Shown: positions 61,801 through 64,000 of the stretch, piece by piece
Numbering within the stretch: position 1 is the first letter of the stretch
How the letters are laid out: each line of letters begins with the position of its first letter
From: Sarcocystis neurona
Lineage: Eukaryota > Apicomplexa > Conoidasida > Eucoccidiorida > Sarcocystidae
Direction of reading: 5' to 3'
Length of the DNA stretch: 64,000 nt
NCBI GenBank assembly: GCA_000727475.1
Contig: KL647301.1
Span: forward strand, 2,609,250-2,673,249
Position numbers and translations under genes: made by a program
The notes under the pieces: model-generated
The model's input: the letters and a program-made list of their open reading frames with translations, nothing else
Database searches by the model: none
Told to the model about the DNA's origin: nothing

Positions 61801-64000
61801 TTCAGGAGAGCGTAAGGTCAAATACGGGAGAATTACGTTTCAAAATACTGAAGTAGCGTTTTTCAAGAAAGGCACACGCACTGCGGGCAGGGAAAAGATG
61901 TGACACCTCACCGCAAGCCTCCGTCCGCTGAATACCTAAATAGGCACGATTTTAGTGTGTGTGCAGGAAAGAACCTAAACGAACTGAAATGCAAGAGTGG
62001 TATCTCAGTGTCGCATAGGAGAACAAAAAGAAAGCAGGGTGCATTTATGTTTAGTTCATTGCGAACAATACACACAAGACGCGAACGTGCGAAATGATCA
62101 GCTGTATAGGGTGCCACATGTACCACTCAACACTTATGTGTCTAGCTTGGAAGCAATAAAGCATCTACGCACTATTAGTTGAAACGGACACGACAGAGTA
62201 AAATTCGAGTGTGGAGAGTAGCAATTCAGGTTTCCACTGGATTACTACGTTTGTCCGTCCATTCAGCCATCTAGCCGATTTCCTCCACGGCTGAAAATTG
62301 GTATAAATATGTGTATATACATATATATACATATACACACACTAGTGTACGTGTACGTAGTCACGACGGCTTTGTACGTCCCGTCATACGTACGCTGACA
62401 TATATATACATGTTAGCGTGTATACGTGGCTGTACGTGGTCGTTAGGCTCCCGGCGAAGTGGACGCCTTAGTAAGTGTCCCCGATAATCATGTCCATCAT
62501 ATCGTGGAAGGGTATTTCCGCATAGCTGTAGAGTAGAAAGAATGGCAAACTCGTAGAGAGATACAATAACTTCGGTACCTTTCGTGACGTGCAGCCCCTG
62601 CTTTGCAGGTGATCGCTGGTGTACGTACACTGGGAGTGATCGGACCGCAGACACACCGCTTCTTTGTCAGTAACGGATTCTTTTCTTGCCTCCGTGTTCA
62701 CGGCAGCGCTCAGTCTCACTGGTTGAGCTGTGGATTGGCCGCCTTTGGTTGCTGGAAATACATGGATACCGGGTCGTGCACCTTCTCGTACGCAGGTATT
62801 CTGCATAGATAGTGAATGCGACCAGTACGCCGTCGGGAACACGCTTGGAGCCCCCCTGCATTCTTCAGGCAAAATGCTTACCGAAACACGTGTGGAGGTG
62901 TAGTGATGCTTATAGGTGTTCGTGATTTTGACATATATGCACATATGGAGCTGCTTAGAAACCCTGTACAATAGCAGTCAGTACCTGGATCCGCATACAC
63001 CCACAAAGGCATCCGGGAAGATCTTGGTGGTGGCCCGCTCAGTTCCACAGCATTGAGGCATCTGGATACGAACACCTAAGTCAGGTTACCGTGCAGTAGC
63101 ATTGCTTCCTCTTCCACATGACTCAAATTCACTCGGTACACGGTGCACCCCCCCACGGTTTCTGTATGCCTATTAACCGGCTATACTCATACGCATGCGG
63201 GTACACGCACATTAACCTCTACGCGACTACGAGCTTATATTGATACACATGTTGATTGATTTGTACGGCCAAATCCGTCCGAGTTCCAACCAGTCTCTGG
63301 CGCGTTTTTTCCATCTCCCTGTGCACGTGTATATAATATTTGTATCTGTAGCCGGGTTGTGCTCCTCCAGAGGTACAATACAAGTAGTGTCGGTTTTACG
63401 CGTCAGACAACATTCTCCCTTTATTGATGCAGACTGGTTTTTTGCTGTCATCCTAGCACAGCGAGATCTGTTTCGTATTACCTGCAATGGCCGCACTGCC
63501 CGTGTCTCCGCTCGTGGCTCCCAGAACCACGTACGATTTCTTTTCTTCGCGCTGCAGATGGGCCAACAGCTCTCCTGCAAGGAAAAATGACACTTGCACA
63601 GACTGCTCGCCCCGCCGGTCCCTATTTGCAGCCACAGAGACAAGAGGTGTAGAGATGAGGTGGAATGAGTAGACAGAAACTCCACGTCTTCTGCTCTATG
63701 TTGAATGCAAAATACTCTGCACGGCCATCCACCTAGACAGATGCTCTCCAACATTTGGGCGCACGAACCACCATCCCTATGTCTGTACCTAGAAACTGGA
63801 GCGCAATATCTTTGAAGGCAAACGTTGGTCCATGAAATAGCTCGAGGAGAAATATCTTATCGCCTCGGTCACTTTCGGGTACTGCCCACTCTTCTGCATG
63901 TCCTGCTCCGGGTGCGTGTTCTTCTCCCATTCCTTCATGTCGTTCCTCCTCTCCCTCTGACGTACAATTCGCCCCTCTTTGTGAACCAGCCGCTCCTGTC
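52845..64000 (-). CDS. THR4: threonine synthase, N-terminus outside the window
   Basis: PLP enzyme that converts O-phospho-L-homoserine to threonine, last step of the aspartate-derived pathway. Exons from 5' to 3' on the - strand: 64000(open)-63789, 63574-63482, 61448-61323, 60836-60595, 59671-59483, 57456-57273, 56014-55412, 54611-54187, 52955-52845; all phases agree. About 728 residues are in the window. Blocks in order: LELFHGPTFAFKD (the Lys is the expected PLP lysine), VVLGATSGDTGSAAIA, LFPKDRVSLVQKLQM, GTFDDCQEMVKAVL, NSINCIRILVQ, VVPTGNFGN, ATNTNDVLVQ, SPSMDIAAASNFERL, VEDEETQAAIR, DPHTAVGYAAY, TAHFGKFPETV, then a short C-terminal exon ending AGKKD. About 120 residues of Ala/Thr/Glu-rich sequence precede the DEET block, and about 90 extra residues separate AVGYAAY from TAHFGKF. 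The usual Trp after NSIN is Cys here. The N-terminal domain should lie beyond 64000. Confidence 0.94.
58672..58690. repeat. (TA)n microsatellite in threonine synthase intron 5
   Basis: A short TA run. The same intron (57457-59482) also holds TA/TG-rich sequence at 58318-58340 and 59130-59180, and a diverged duplicate of CTGTACA...AGAGAAGCT near 59178 and 59313. Confidence 0.8.
60485..60510. repeat. (TA)n microsatellite in threonine synthase intron 4
   Basis: An uninterrupted TA tract of about 25 bases between exons at 60595-60836 and 59483-59671 (- strand gene), about 90 bases downstream of the donor at 60594. Confidence 0.9.
62471..62525 (-). other. exon-like segment out of order in threonine synthase intron 2
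   Basis: On the - strand a strong acceptor (TTTCTACTCTACAG) is followed by a short frame reading YAEIPFHDMMDMIIGDTY and then a stop. The EIP-x-x-x-(M/L)-x-x-(M/I)-I pattern resembles the block that normally precedes LFHGPT in threonine synthase, but here it comes after that block. It cannot be an exon of the gene as modelled. It may be coincidence or a relic of a duplicated 5' exon. Confidence 0.2.

Noticed and set aside
1..64000. CRISPR array, rRNA, or reverse transcriptase/transposase gene
   Set aside because: No regularly spaced identical repeats with unique spacers, no rRNA-like sequence, and no RT (YxDD-type) or transposase motif was recognised by eye in the frames examined.

Overview
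The window looks like nuclear DNA of an apicomplexan, most likely a coccidian of the Eimeria/Cyclospora type. The reasons are intron-rich genes with GT-AG splice sites, coding exons full of CAG/GCA/GCT codons that give Ala- and Gln-rich stretches, and introns packed with (TA)n, (TG)n and TATATG-type microsatellites. The organism is an inference. No ribosomal RNA, tRNA, bacterial operon, CRISPR array or intact transposon was recognised.

Four protein-coding genes can be read with confidence. I rebuilt each one by joining exons at GT-AG (once GC-AG) sites while keeping the reading phase. From left to right: (1) an M18 aspartyl aminopeptidase, + strand, 1578-11940, 13 exons that add up to exactly 519 codons plus stop; (2) a CSE1/CAS-type exportin-2, + strand, 21877-36449, 11 exons identified and at least one short exon not pinned down near the 3' end; (3) a membrane-anchored sphingosine kinase/DAGK-family lipid kinase, + strand, 39485-50920, 7 exons that close in phase to 1474 codons plus stop, with a very large Ala-rich insertion inside the kinase; (4) threonine synthase, - strand, from 52845 to beyond the right edge, 9 exons seen and the N-terminus outside the window. 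Genes 3 and 4 converge tail to tail.

The DNA between genes 1 and 2 (11.9-21.9 kb) and between genes 2 and 3 (36.4-39.5 kb) has a different texture. It is largely free of the TA/TG microsatellites until about 19 kb, carries open frames on both strands that look protein-like but match nothing I recognise, and contains several degenerate direct repeats. The best candidate for an unannotated exon is 15376-15892 (+). A short open frame at the extreme left (1-171, +) may be the tail of an upstream gene.

The four genes have unrelated housekeeping roles (peptide trimming, nuclear export of importin alpha, sphingolipid or diacylglycerol phosphorylation, threonine synthesis), as expected for eukaryotic gene order. 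The most notable features are the architecture of the lipid kinase, the low-complexity insertions in the two enzymes and the exportin, a GC-AG intron, intron-borne repeats that duplicate acceptor-like sequence, and a 77-bp near-palindrome inside an exportin intron.
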